Positions 52,700 to 63,204 of a stretch of 64,000 nucleotides of DNA are shown in pieces. The notes under the pieces are model-generated. The model did no database searches and had not been told where the DNA came from. It saw nothing but the letters and a program-made list of their open reading frames with translations. Made by a program: the position numbers and the translations under genes. Position 1 is the stretch's first letter. Each line of letters opens with the position of its first letter. Source of the stretch: Bolinopsis microptera (lineage: Eukaryota; Ctenophora; Tentaculata; Lobata; Bolinopsidae); contig NC_087072.1 in NCBI RefSeq assembly GCF_026151205.1, positions 11,632,169-11,696,168 of the forward strand. Reading direction: 5' to 3'.

Positions 52700-53500
52700 C
52701 AAGTATTGCTTTTCAGTTGAGGTTGGATATCTGAAACAATTTATCTAGATGGATTGTAGCACCAAATTACGTGACGTCAAAACAAGGTGTGATTTATTAT
52801 CAGTGTACCACTACTATTATCACCTTATCAGGGCTCTTCCGTATGACTGGACAGTAACAGTATATATCGCTCTACGCTTATATTATTGTTTTTTCTTTAT
52901 GTTATCATGGCGCAGGTTTAACATCTCCACCGAAAACACATCCAATTTGATACGTATGAAATATGTTTATAACTTGCTTAATCCTGCACTAAGTTGACGC
53001 GTACTGACCAAAATTAACTGAACGGGAATCGTTTAACTTTTGGATCACTTTCAAGGCACAAATAAAAGACAAAAGCTACTCACGCGACGCTATTGTGCTT
53101 TTCACGGAGAAATTGGACAGTTGAGTTTTGAGCTTGTTATTATCTTTCAAAAGTATTCGGAGTGATTCGTATAAGTGCATATATTGATTCTGAATATATT
53201 ACAAAAGATTTGATGTCGATTCATGAAGTTACTGCAATGTGCGCAATTTCGGGATGTGCTTTCGTTGGAGACCAGAGACATAACCTGCGCCGCGCCATGT
53301 GTTATTACCTCTATTATTTGCGATATTTTCAGTAAATTTATCGTAATACTAATACCGATCTCCTTGTTGAACAAAAAATCGTATCTGGATTGTACTATAT
53401 CATTATTGATTGTATTAGTATATTTCTTCAATTCGATTAATATGAATATGATCAATGTGCCCGGAGTTTTCAACTGTCGCTAAATTCTAATCTGAGTGTC
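52700..53500. other. no supported gene
   Basis: Two 80-110-codon frames occur (52749-52997; 53223-53483 with its antisense), hydrophobic and AT-driven, without splice partners or a recognisable domain. Confidence 0.3.
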
Positions 53501-53926
53501 ATGCTACAGTAAAACTCTAAAGAGTCACGTGATAATTTTTGGGCGAGCGGATTAGTAAGAGCCTAAAACCCCGATTTACAGCGGAGTTTGGGAAAAAGAA
53601 ACATCGAGAACAATTCGTGCTTCGCGGTAAATCGGGGTTTTGTTTGTTTACATTATAATTATATATACAATATATATGTATATGTTATTGTTGTATTGTT
53701 TTATTTAGCGAAATGTGATGGCCGCGGTTGGCGGTAAATCGGGGTTTAATGTAGAAGTTTATATTATGCCCATACAGTTCTTAAATCATTTCTGTAATAT
53801 TGTAAAAAATAATATAAAAATCCACTTATAGACAAGGGATCGTGTTTAACTTTAACATAATAACAAGTATTTGGGGACTCTGCAGCGCTAGAAAGGCGCT
53901 AGAAAGGTTAACAGGTGGTATGATAG

Positions 53927-54705
53927 TGATACTGATATAACTCTTAAAATATCTGTTCCAAATATAAGACCGTCGTCAACTCCAACTCTGCGCCTGTCTT
54001 AGTAGATTATAAACCTACAACAGACGGGGCCGGGGGTCTTCATCGAAATTGAACTTTGACAGTCTATAACTCTTAATGGATAAAGTATTTATATCCATAT
54101 TTTGCCCGCTCCTACTAAATCGCTCGCCCAAATTTTAAGAAAATTCTTGTGAAAAGGCCCTTTAGGCATGAAAGTGATCTGGATCGGTGTATTTTGGACG
54201 CTGATTCCGAATCACCCCCCATGACGTAGGGTTAAAATGCTTCCCTGGAGAGTTATGGGCAAAAAACCGTTTTGGTCACGTGACAGGCTAGTAAAACGTG
54301 AATTCGATTATTTAGGGCTCGGGTTAGGGTTAGGGTTGTGGTTAAGATTATGGATAGCTTCGGGGTTATGGCTAGGGTTAGGGTTGGGATTAGGGTTTAT
54401 TTAAAACCGTTTTGTACGGCTGCAAAACCAAAAAAACCAAAGTCACGTGAAATTTTTGGGCGAGCGATTTAGTAAGAGCCTATTTTGCCAGCAATGAGTC
54501 TCATTGTTCTCTGTTTGGTGTGAAAATATGAATTAAATCATACGTTGAAAAATGTTGCGTATTGCACAAACATCAGAGATATTATTTCCGCCTTCGGCGG
54601 CGCGCTTGTAAGTTTATAACCTATCAGGACGCGCGCCGAGTCGGACTCGTCGACGATCCTGATAATAATTGGAACAAATATTTTACGAGTATCACCCGTA
54701 AACGG
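53927..54705. mobile_element. ~780-bp foldback-like element (repeat copies B and C as arms)
   Basis: Copy B at 53927-54030 and inverted copy C at 54611-54705 act as arms. Inside, GGGCGAGCGATTTAGTA (54459) and its inverse (54110) form a second inverted pair; another copy lies at 53538. The centre has a degenerate GGGTTAGGGTT tract (54320-54400). Confidence 0.6.
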
Positions 54706-54794
54706 CGCGCTCGAAAAGTGGCATGCAAAGAATGTATAGTAGGCCGTGCGCCATCGACCGTAAAACGCGCGCGCTGACCATTGAATGGGGCTAA

Positions 54795-55550
54795 TATTAA
54801 TTAAATACTAGTGGACTCTATGCAGCTCTCCCAGCACCCCTAATTTTACTGATCTGGAGGTCACATTTTATTGAGCCAGTACAGGCTAATATTAAATACT
54901 AGGTCTAGTGGACTCTATGCAGCTCTCCCAGCACCCCTAATTTTACTGATCTGGAGGTCACATTTTATTGAGCCAGTACAGGCTAATATTAAATACTAGT
55001 GGACTTTATGCAGCTCTCCCAGCACCCCTAATTTTACTGATCTGGAGGTCACATTTTATTGAGCCAGTACAGGCTAATATTAAATACTAGTGGACTCTAT
55101 GCAGCTCTCCCAGCGCCCCTAATTTTACTGATCTGGAGGTCACATTTTATTGAGCCAGTACAGGCTAATATTAAATACTAGTGGACTCTATGCAGCTCTC
55201 CCAGCACCCCTAATTTTACTGATCTGGAGGTCACATTTTATTGAGCCAGTACAGGCTAATATTAAATACTAGTGGACTCTATGCAGCTCTCCCAGCACCC
55301 CTAATTTTACTGATCTGCAGGAGGTCACATTTTATTGAGCCAGTACAGGCTAATATTAAATACTAGTGGACTCTATGCAGCTCTCCCAGCACCCCTAATT
55401 TTACTGATCTGGAGGTCACATTTTATTGAGCCAGTACAGGCTAATATTAAATACTAGTGGACTTTATGCAGCTCTCCCAGCGCCCCTAATTTTACTGATC
55501 TGGAGGTCACATTTTATTGAGCCAGTACCTAGGCTAATATTAAATACTAG
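54795..55550 (+). repeat. ~91-bp tandem repeat, 8 copies
   Basis: Units contain GACTCTATGCAGCTCTCCCA, ATTTTACTGATCTGGAGG and GAGCCAGTACAGGCTAATAT. Copies differ at only a few positions, so the expansion is recent. Confidence 0.96.
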
Positions 55551-55574
55551 TCACAGGAGGAGCTAAGTGCAAAG

Positions 55575-56420
55575 AAACTGCCACTAACTGCTACTAACTG
55601 CCACTAACTGCCACTAACTGCCACTAACTGCCACTAACTGCTACTAACTGGCACTAACTGCTACTAACTGCCACTAACTGCCACTAACTGCCACTAACTG
55701 TAGGTAGTGCGCCATCGACAGTGAGCCGCGCGTGCCGACTGTAGGATGGTTTTTTAGCGCTAATTTCGGCCAGCACAATTTTCTTCAAACAAATAGATAT
55801 TAGTATCCTTCCCGACCTCCGATTGCAACAAAAATTGGTAAGCTTACTCATAGACTTAAAAGGAAAGTGTCCGAAAAGTTTAAAGCATATCCAACCATCA
55901 AACATTATGTTACAGCTAAAAGCAGCGTATTTTGCCCCATTTTGATCACTATATGAATATCAACTCCGATATCCACCAAATTTTTCGGACAGTTGTGAAA
56001 GCCCTATTGGAAGGTCGTCGCCAATTTTCAGAATGATCTCATTCAAGGAACTGAAGATATATCCAAATAATACGACAAAAATCAACGAATTTGGTCAAAT
56101 TTGGTCAAATTACGCGACTTTTACAGCTAATTTTGCTCCAAAAGCCGCGCACCATCAAATATGGCACTTAGGCGAAACTCACTGATCTTTCCAAAAAGGT
56201 ATGACAAATTTGGTATTGTGAAAATTCTCACAGTCTCTAGAAAACAATGGTACAAAAATTTTTAAAATCCGAGCAAGTTTATTTTTATGGTGCACCCCCT
56301 ACTAACTGCTACAATCGCGCCCACGCACTGCGCGCGCCGTTTGCAGCAGTTAGTGGCAGTTTGTAGCAGTTAGTGGCAGTTAGTGGCAGTTAGTGGCAGT
56401 TAGTGGCAGTTTTCAGCAGT
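55575..56420. mobile_element. foldback element whose arms are CACTAACTGC repeats
   Basis: About ten copies of CCACTAACTG at 55578-55700 face about seven inverted copies (CAGTTAGTGG) at 56340-56420. A GC-rich TGCGCCATCGACAGTGAG-like stretch is just inside the left arm; a similar one lies at 54749 beside another element. No transposase frame. Confidence 0.7.
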
Positions 56421-56922
56421 TGCGCCGCGCCTTTTAGCAATTTGTCTTTGGCGCCTTACATGCCACATGACTTATTGACGTTGTATTGGTCCTAAACCAA
56501 TTTTATATTATTAGAAAATATATGAAGTTAGGACAAAATAATTTACCATCGAAGGAAATAAATATTAACTTTTTGACAAGAAAAGCGATTACTAACTTCA
56601 GTTACACAAACACTGCATGGCAATACGATTACAAATTGTTTAAATGTTAAATCCGGGTATCGCTATGAGTATTGTGCTATTGTGCCAAAATTACAATATT
56701 ATCTGGTCAATCGTAATCATTTGCAATTTGGAAGACCCCTCTGCTGATACGTAAACGACCCCTTATATTAACTTTATTGTAGCAAACCGCGTGATGTTTA
56801 TTGATCATCAGTTCGATAGGACGATAGTTATGAGAAAAGCTACAAAACTACAATTTTCATAATATAACCAGTTTTAGAACTAAACGCTTGATTGAGGGTT
56901 TAGAACTTTATTTGAATAACAG

Positions 56923-57719
56923 GGCCTCCCACGGATTAAACAGTTTTGTGCGGAGAAAGAAGTGAAGAGAGTACGAAGCCAAAAAGTTCTCCGACAATTG
57001 TTCCAGCTAGCCTCACCGCAGCAACGCCAACAGCAAGCAGGGACTTATCCATGCAACCTATACAACGCTGACCAAGAATGGACATGCCACGGTACCACTA
57101 TAATATTTGCTTTGATTCTCCGTGATAGCACTAGCAGTAGCAGAATTTGCTGCTTGTAAGTCCTGGGCGTTGCTGAACCTGTCATTCCGCCCTATCTGCT
57201 ATAGGCATATTTTTAATCGCCATAATATGTTCAATGTTAAATCAATGTGTTTAACTTAATAAATACAAAAGCCTGAGCGAGGTACCGTTCCCAGGTAAAT
57301 TCATCTTTGCAAGTTGAATTTGCGTTTCTGAAACCACTCTCTGCACTGGTAATTGTATTTAAAAGGAAACACAAAATGATGTACGTGACCAAAATTATTC
57401 CCCTCGCGACGCAATTAGTCATAGTGATTAGATTCTCTTTCAGCATTAAGTTTCAGTTTCTGGGTAATTCGCGCGTAAAATCATATTTGCACGTCACACG
57501 TGTGCGTTCCATGTTCTCAGAATTAGGCACCGGTAAGTTTAATCTTTAACTTTAACTGTTTTGAAACAGGTGTTGTTATTTCATGCTGGGAATCCCAAAA
57601 AGTGCTTGATCGGCCAATTCATCATTGTGTCTCGCTAAATACTTGGCTTATATAGTTTCATTATGCTTCCAGCTTCGACTGATCATCACTGTGGATTGGG
57701 GATGGTATTCAACTGTTGA
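56923..57719 (+). CDS. candidate 3' exons of the host gene (three exons)
   Basis: 56923-57155 (acceptor TTTGAATAACAG, donor TT|GTAAGT), 57444-57532 (acceptor GATTCTCTTTCAG, donor G|GTAAGT) and 57673-57719 (acceptor ATTATGCTTCCAG, TGA). Phases 0/2, 2/1 and 1 keep one frame. It opens GLPRIKQFCAEKEVKRVRS, has a Gln-rich stretch, continues IKFQFLGNSRVKSYLHV and ends GLGMVFNC. Phase 0 at its start matches a possible donor in exon h. Two perfect GTAAGT donors support it. The link across 8 kb is inference; it may be a separate gene fragment. Confidence 0.4.
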
Positions 57720-58870
57720 GGGCCTACTGTAACAGCCATTGATACGCTTATTATAGTTATCAGACAGCAACTAACTGATATCCAATGGGTCTCAGCCATA
57801 GAACAATACAGGCTCAACGGTGGCTCGGAAAAGTATAATCTTCATGGTCTTACATATGACATATGATTTTGGTCTATTACAACGAGTTTGAAGCCAATTG
57901 ATCACGACCTTCTATGACTTTTGCACAACACAGCTTCAATATAAGTTATGACAAACAGGTAGCGTATTCCCTTGCATAACTCCTGCAAGAATGGATTTTT
58001 CCATAGTGTCGAATCAGCCTAACTTATGGGCCTTGGAATACTATACGGATACCGTAGGCATGCTGTCAGTATGTTCATCAGAATACCCCGAGCGGGTCTC
58101 TCTCAACTTAACTGATAAGGATCATGCGGTTGAGAGTTTTGCTGACAATTGATGATGGTGAACCACTTAATGTAGTTGTCAGCCTTTGTGAGATTTCCTA
58201 TTTTGGACATTGGGACAATATTGATAATCCGCCATGCATGAATGGGCGGGAGCATCTCCAATCTCCATCCACAATACTAATAGCAGTAGCACGGTTAAAC
58301 AGATTAAGGATTATAATTTATATTGTCAATATCTACTCTTTTTAGGATATCGGGTGCCACACAGTTGATGTCATTGTCACAGTATGAGTATTTACTTTGA
58401 TAGACACCCGGCTTAGTTGTAGTGAACGTACGGAACGTTCACTAAAAATAGTTTGTGAACGCGTTCGCTAAATGATTTTAACGTTCGGAACATATGTATA
58501 AAGGAACGTTAATCAGATTTAAAATATTAACACGTCGACACGCCATCGTTTCCCGCAATTTTACATGTTCTAGATGAGTGAAAAGAGTTTTAGCGCGCAT
58601 GCATGCACGTTTCAGGCCCTAAAACTCCGCTAGTGTTTCTGAATAGAAGTCGACTATTTATGCTCAATTCTCGAGCCGATAATAGTCTTGCTTAGATTTT
58701 CAGACAATAGTCTTAAGATTCCTGTTGGTTTCATCGGTGTAATTTATTACAAATATTATCTGTTCACCTTAAAGTTAGCAAATTTTGCTTTTCGCAATTG
58801 AAACTATAAAACTAAAAGCGATATGGTCAGTCTTGCCAACAAAAGGTGGCTCGAGCTCCATTCCCCCCTA
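57720..58870. other. no supported gene; possibly decayed upstream part of the hAT relic
   Basis: A 53-codon frame from 57992 (MDFSIVSNQPNLWALEYYTD) and short palindromes around GAACGTACGGAACGTTC (58421) are the only features. I could not align this part to hAT transposase by eye. Confidence 0.25.
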
Positions 58871-58877
58871 CATTCAG

Positions 58878-59310
58878 TAGGGTTTTGTGTTCACCCGGCT
58901 TATATATCAGGGATATGATCAACACACGAATCAGGATGTCTGGAAGGAGTTTCTAGATGTCATGGACACGTGGTGTGACGGCGCAACAAAGAAGAAGATA
59001 CTTTCGCAGTACACGTTCTACCGAGAGAAAAGAGGATTATTCTCTACTGACGCTGCCTCAAGTTTTAGCCAAGATTCTGACGGTCCAGTCTCTTGGTGGA
59101 GCAACTTCGGTTGCGAGGTACCCGAACTCGCAACTACAGAGTTTTGCAATGAAAGCGCTGTCGCAATCGACATCAGCCTCACCCTGTGAGACGAATTGGA
59201 GCTTGTACGACTGGATGATTACAAAAAAAGAAACCGCCTCACTACACAGTTAACAAGCAGCGAGACCTTATTTATGTTAACGCAAATTCACGAATTAAGG
59301 AGCAATAATT
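58878..59310 (+). pseudogene. C-terminal end of a hAT transposase, frameshifted
   Basis: Reads DVWKEFLDVMDTWCDGATKK, KILSQYTFYREKRGLF and PVSWWSNFGCEVPEL; after a frame change FAMKALSQSTSASPCETNWS; after a second change near a run of A, KKRNRLTTQ. Trp-Trp, G-x-x-x-P-E-L, LSQ-x-x-S-x-S-x-C-E-x-N-W-S and KKRNRL are the landmarks of the hAT dimerisation region (the DUF659-associated type, by recollection). Two frameshifts make it inactive. Confidence 0.75.
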
Positions 59311-59510
59311 TCATTATTATTTGCTTATTGCTATACTAGTGACTTATTTTTATTCATTATTGTTTATTTACTGTCTAATTCCGACAACATTGTTTTATCT
59401 CATTGTATCCATTTAAAGTTAAAAACGGACATCAAAATGAACGCTCGGAGCCCGGAGGCATTCAAACGTTTACCGTTACGTACGGGCGTTGACTTGAACG
59501 TAAACAGACA

Positions 59511-60136
59511 ACCTTATAACGTAAATGTGGCACTGTGGCACTTGTGGCACTATCATGTGGCACTTGCGGCACTCACATGTGGCACTTGCGACACTATCAT
59601 CATGTAGCATGTGGCACTTGTGGCACTCACATGTGGCACTTGCGACACTATCATATGCAGCATGCGGCACTAGTGGCACTCACATGTGGCACTTGTGGCT
59701 CCAATATGCTGCATAGTTAGGTACAATACTGCTTTTTTTGTTGTTGCAAGAATCGTCAACTGAACTGGTTGCTACTTCAACTTTAAGTTATAAAATTGAT
59801 TTTTACGATATTATCGTGAAATATAATTCTGCCCGATTCATACTGCGATCAGCAATCATAAATAACGCTCAAGACGATATTAATTTGTTTAATGATTGAT
59901 ATCATAATTTGGCTTGTTAAGCTTGAATTGATCAGTGTTCTTATCATATATATGAACCATAATTACATACGATTACGAATTACAAATGACATGATTGTAT
60001 TACTATTGTGATCATCGGTCAACTACATGTGCCACATGTTACATATGTTAGTGCCACATGTGCCACATGTGAGTGCAGCAAGTGCCACATGATATAGTGC
60101 CACAAGTGCCACAGTGCCACATTTACGTGATAAGGT
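59511..60136. mobile_element. ~625-bp MITE with long inverted arms of GTGGCACTTG repeats
   Basis: The left end CCTTATAACGTAAATGTGGC and mirrored right end GCCACATTTACGTGATAAGG. Arms are built of TGTGGCACTTGTGGCAC repeats, direct in the left arm and inverted in the right. AT-rich centre without coding. Target duplication not clear. Confidence 0.85.
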
Positions 60137-60139
60137 CGG

Positions 60140-60700
60140 CTCATTCCAAATCTCTCCATGACATAAAAAATTGCTTCCATAATGGTTTATTTCATTATTT
60201 GTTATTGTTGATTAACAAAAACACTGCTATTTTGGACACGTTAAATACCAGTTAAACGCAAACAGCAAATTTTACTGTTTATGGTCAGAGTTTGGAGTAA
60301 TACGGTTTAAGTTTATAGTTACCTAGCTTGCTAGTCTTTCTTGCTGAGAAGCGAGCAAGAGACCAGTAAGCTTGAAGTTAGCCTAGATAACCTTAACCAT
60401 AAAAGCTGAACTCAACACATAACAGAGCATATGAACTTACACTTAAATGTTTATAACATGCTGAAAATGAGATGCGTCTCGTTGCCGGTTCTAATTTCTG
60501 AAACATGAACAATTAAAACAAATATTAACCATTTTTATTACGGGTTACCTGGGGACCCCAGGCTATTATATTTATGTTCATAATTGCATAGAGCGCCGCC
60601 CAGTAAGATTACGGGTACCATCCGTTGATGGGTATAATACTCTGATCGTCCACGGTAAATCTGATTTCAATGCCAAACTTTTATATACGGACGAGCCATT
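60140..60700. other. no feature seen
   Basis: AT-rich. A short inverted pair (CTAGCTTGCTAGTC...) near 60326-60385 is the only structure. Confidence 0.3.
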
Positions 60701-60755
60701 TCCAACCTTGTTATTAATATTATGAGTCTTCTCACCCTGGTCCCCTGGTTTCCGT

Positions 60756-60930
60756 ACTGTAGTGCGACACGTACCCTAGTGCAAAACCTTCAAGTTCGAC
60801 ACTGTCGCACTAAAGTACGCTACCTGGATCGTAGTGCAACACGTACCGTAGTGCGACAGAGAATTTTCAAGGCCGACACTGTCGCACTACAGTACGATAC
60901 CTGTACTGTAGTGCGACACGACCTAAAGTG
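60756..60930. repeat. palindromic cluster of GTAGTGCGACA / TGTCGCACTA units
   Basis: GTAGTGCGACACGTACC occurs direct and inverted (ACTGTCGCACTACAGTACG) several times within 175 bp, forming nested hairpins. It resembles the inverted-repeat organisation of a small MITE. Confidence 0.8.
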
Positions 60931-61033
60931 CGACAAAAAACTTTACATATTCAATTAAAATTTGACATTGCAATACAATGTTTACAATGTCGGCGATGTG
61001 GAGTCCTACTGTGGTACGGTTCCACCTCTCTGC

Positions 61034-61042
61034 TATAAAAGG
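61034..61042 (+). promoter_or_regulatory. possible TATA box TATAAAAGG
   Basis: Canonical TATAAAAGG 19 bp upstream of an ATG (61061) that opens only a 38-codon frame. Could belong to a transposon promoter. Sequence match only. Confidence 0.2.
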
Positions 61043-61236
61043 AGAAGACTGGATACCGGCATGGCTGGAAAAAATGCGGTATCTCTACATGTTGCCCGGT
61101 TGGGAGCGTACTTAAACACGCTTATCTATACCTTGACATTTTTTCATCGCCTCAATCAATTCTTTAAAAATCTATGATGCAATGCCCGAGGCTGCAGCAG
61201 TAGCCGCAACAGAAACTGCAGACACCACGATAAAAA

Positions 61237-61493
61237 TTTATTAAATACAGAATAAATGTTTATTAATCCACGAATCAACGCTCGCGGATCGCGCTTTCTC
61301 ACAAATCAACGCTCTCTTACTGATCAGGATCTTATTCTTAGTGCTTAGTTTTACAAATTTATTTTTCGATACAGCATCAAACATGGAATAATTGCTATTG
61401 ATCAAATTATATTATTTTGCTGAGTGGTTTCTTAAAAATAATATCTTCAAGAACGCGAGCGTTGATTCGTGTATTTATTCTGTATTTAATAAA
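61237..61493. mobile_element. 257-bp MITE with inverted ends TTTATTAAATACAGAATAAA
   Basis: Inverted ends of ~20 bp continue, after an 11-bp insertion in the left arm, as CACGAATCAACGCTCGCG and its mirror. A further ATCAACGCTC lies inside. No coding capacity and no clear target duplication. Confidence 0.82.
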
Positions 61494-61598
61494 CTATCTT
61501 AGATATAGGGCAGTCGAGTTTTCTTCCTCTTTCTTTGAACGTTGGACAGCTGCACTCGTGCATACCGAATTTTCTGGCAGTCCTTGAAAATTAGTGTC

Positions 61599-61913
61599 AT
61601 GACAAGAAGGAGCCATTTAATAATAGGAATATTAATTCAAGTTTTCATCCTTGACCTCGTCCTCGGCTCCAATGACCCACGAGAACCCTTGTCTAAAGAA
61701 AAGGTAATAATAACTACGGAAGTGTACAAAAGTCCACCTCTTTACTCGATAGGACTTGCAGATTTTCCGAGAGGAACGTGCAGAGATGATGTTGACTATT
61801 TCCTTCATCGGAATGTCAATGAAACCTCATTGACATACAATAGACCATTTTATAACAACATAATGAAGAATATGGACACATTACTTCTATCACCTGAAGA
61901 CATTCATATATAG
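61599..61913 (+). CDS. hypothetical secreted protein (~104 aa) or first exon
   Basis: The ATG at 61599 gives MTRRSHLIIGILIQVFILDL followed by VLGS, a good signal-peptide profile; an in-frame upstream ATG at 61542 would bury it. The mature part has Pro/Tyr-rich text, one Cys (PRGTC) and one NxT glycosylation site (NET). AATAAA follows the stop at 61921. No family recognised. It could also be the first exon of a gene cut off by the retroelement. Confidence 0.4.
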   Translation: MTRRSHLIIGILIQVFILDLVLGSNDPREPLSKEKVIITTEVYKSPPLYSIGLADFPRGTCRDDVDYFLHRNVNETSLTYNRPFYNNIMKNMDTLLLSPEDIHI

Positions 61914-62105
61914 TCCTATCAATAAAAAAGAAAAAAAAAGAAAAAAAAGAGGGGTACCCCCAACCCATGTAGCTAAGACACCTCATAGCGAGTAGACCAA
62001 AGTGGCTCTTGCTTGTCAAAGATGTATCAACTACCCGCCGAGGCGGTGGGTTGGGAGTCTCCCCCTGGGATCATTTCGTCCGTACAATTTTACACAATAT
62101 AAAAG

Positions 62106-63200
62106 CTACACTAAATTATCTATAAAATTTACATAAACAAACTTAAGAGACCTCAAAGCTCGTCTTCTGAGGAATGAGATTAAAGGATACGTCATCCAGT
62201 CCAAGGTGCTGGGCTTTTTGTCTTCGGTTCCTCTGATTCCCCTGAGTGCTATGAGTGTGCTTCGTAGCAGATCAAACCTGAATCGTGTTCTGATGTGATT
62301 TTTGACCTGGCTCTTAGCTTCTTTATTGTGGTCAGCTATCCTTTCAGAAATACGATCTACAAACACAGTGCAGAGTGGGCCCATACCTCCGGATGTTGTA
62401 AAGACTAGTGGGACAAAGGACCCTTTCTCTGACTGAAGTACTCTCTCCTCATATAGATCTTTCTTCGCTTTCTCATGCGCACTGTAGATTTTATTTAGTG
62501 GCTTAAATGTATTTGTGTCGCAATTAGGATGAGTGACCCTGATGTCAAAGAATGTTCTTTCGAATGGTGCATACAGTCCAACAGCTGCAACATCCAGACG
62601 GGCTTCATCCTGGGTGTTGGTCTTCCTGGAGAATGAAGTTGGTTGGACAGGTGGTAGTGCAGGTTCTATCCTTACATCCTTACACTTTGCTTCTTGAAGG
62701 AAGAAAACTGCAGTGTCTATAATGGCATTGTGGCGCATGCAAACGTATCCACCTAATTTACAATCAAGGAAGTGGTAGACACCATTTTGCATTTGCAGCG
62801 CATGTCCGCAAGCACATTTAGAGGGCACTCCTTGGATCTTCCATCCATATAGCGTAGGCGTATGCTGTCTTGGAACTCTTGCTTGTTTAGAACATAGTTG
62901 AGGTCCTTTAGAGGTAATGCTGAAAGCCTTGTTGATGCTCCCTTCTCTCTTGCTTGGTTAAAGTGGTTCTTAAGAAGATGATCTGACCCATTATAAAGCA
63001 TCTTGAACCTTTGTGATAGAAACTCATCGTTCTGTTTTCTCAGTTCTTCTTTCTTTTCTTTCATCTTTGATCTTGCCCATATCCAGCTTGGTAATATCCT
63101 GGTCTTGTTGGTTGATGAAACTCACAAGATCTTTAGTGAGTGCCACTGAGAATGCATAGTCACGAGATGCTATCCTGACGGGATTGATGATACGTGTAAT
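62106..63200 (-). pseudogene. C-terminal part of a retroelement ORF, frameshifted
   Basis: Two overlapping minus frames (63064-62753 and 62828-62106), with more homologous-looking sequence upstream to ~63200, form one protein broken by a frameshift near 62835. Landmarks: RLRYMDG, SKCACGHALQMQN, HFLDCKLGGYVCMRHN (a Cys/His cluster like CxCG...H..C..GG...RHN), EARLDVAAVGL, FFDIRVTHPN, YEERVLQSEKGSFVPLVFTT-SGGMG and LRGIRG. I know this order from the ends of retrotransposon polyproteins common in cnidarian and similar genomes; the exact clade is uncertain. The frame is otherwise long and intact, so the copy is not old. Confidence 0.75.
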
Positions 63201-63204
63201 GTAA

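Noticed and set aside
53147-53483. Overlapping hydrophobic frames on both strands as a membrane protein
   Set aside because: AT-driven composition, equal openness on both strands, no splice signals.
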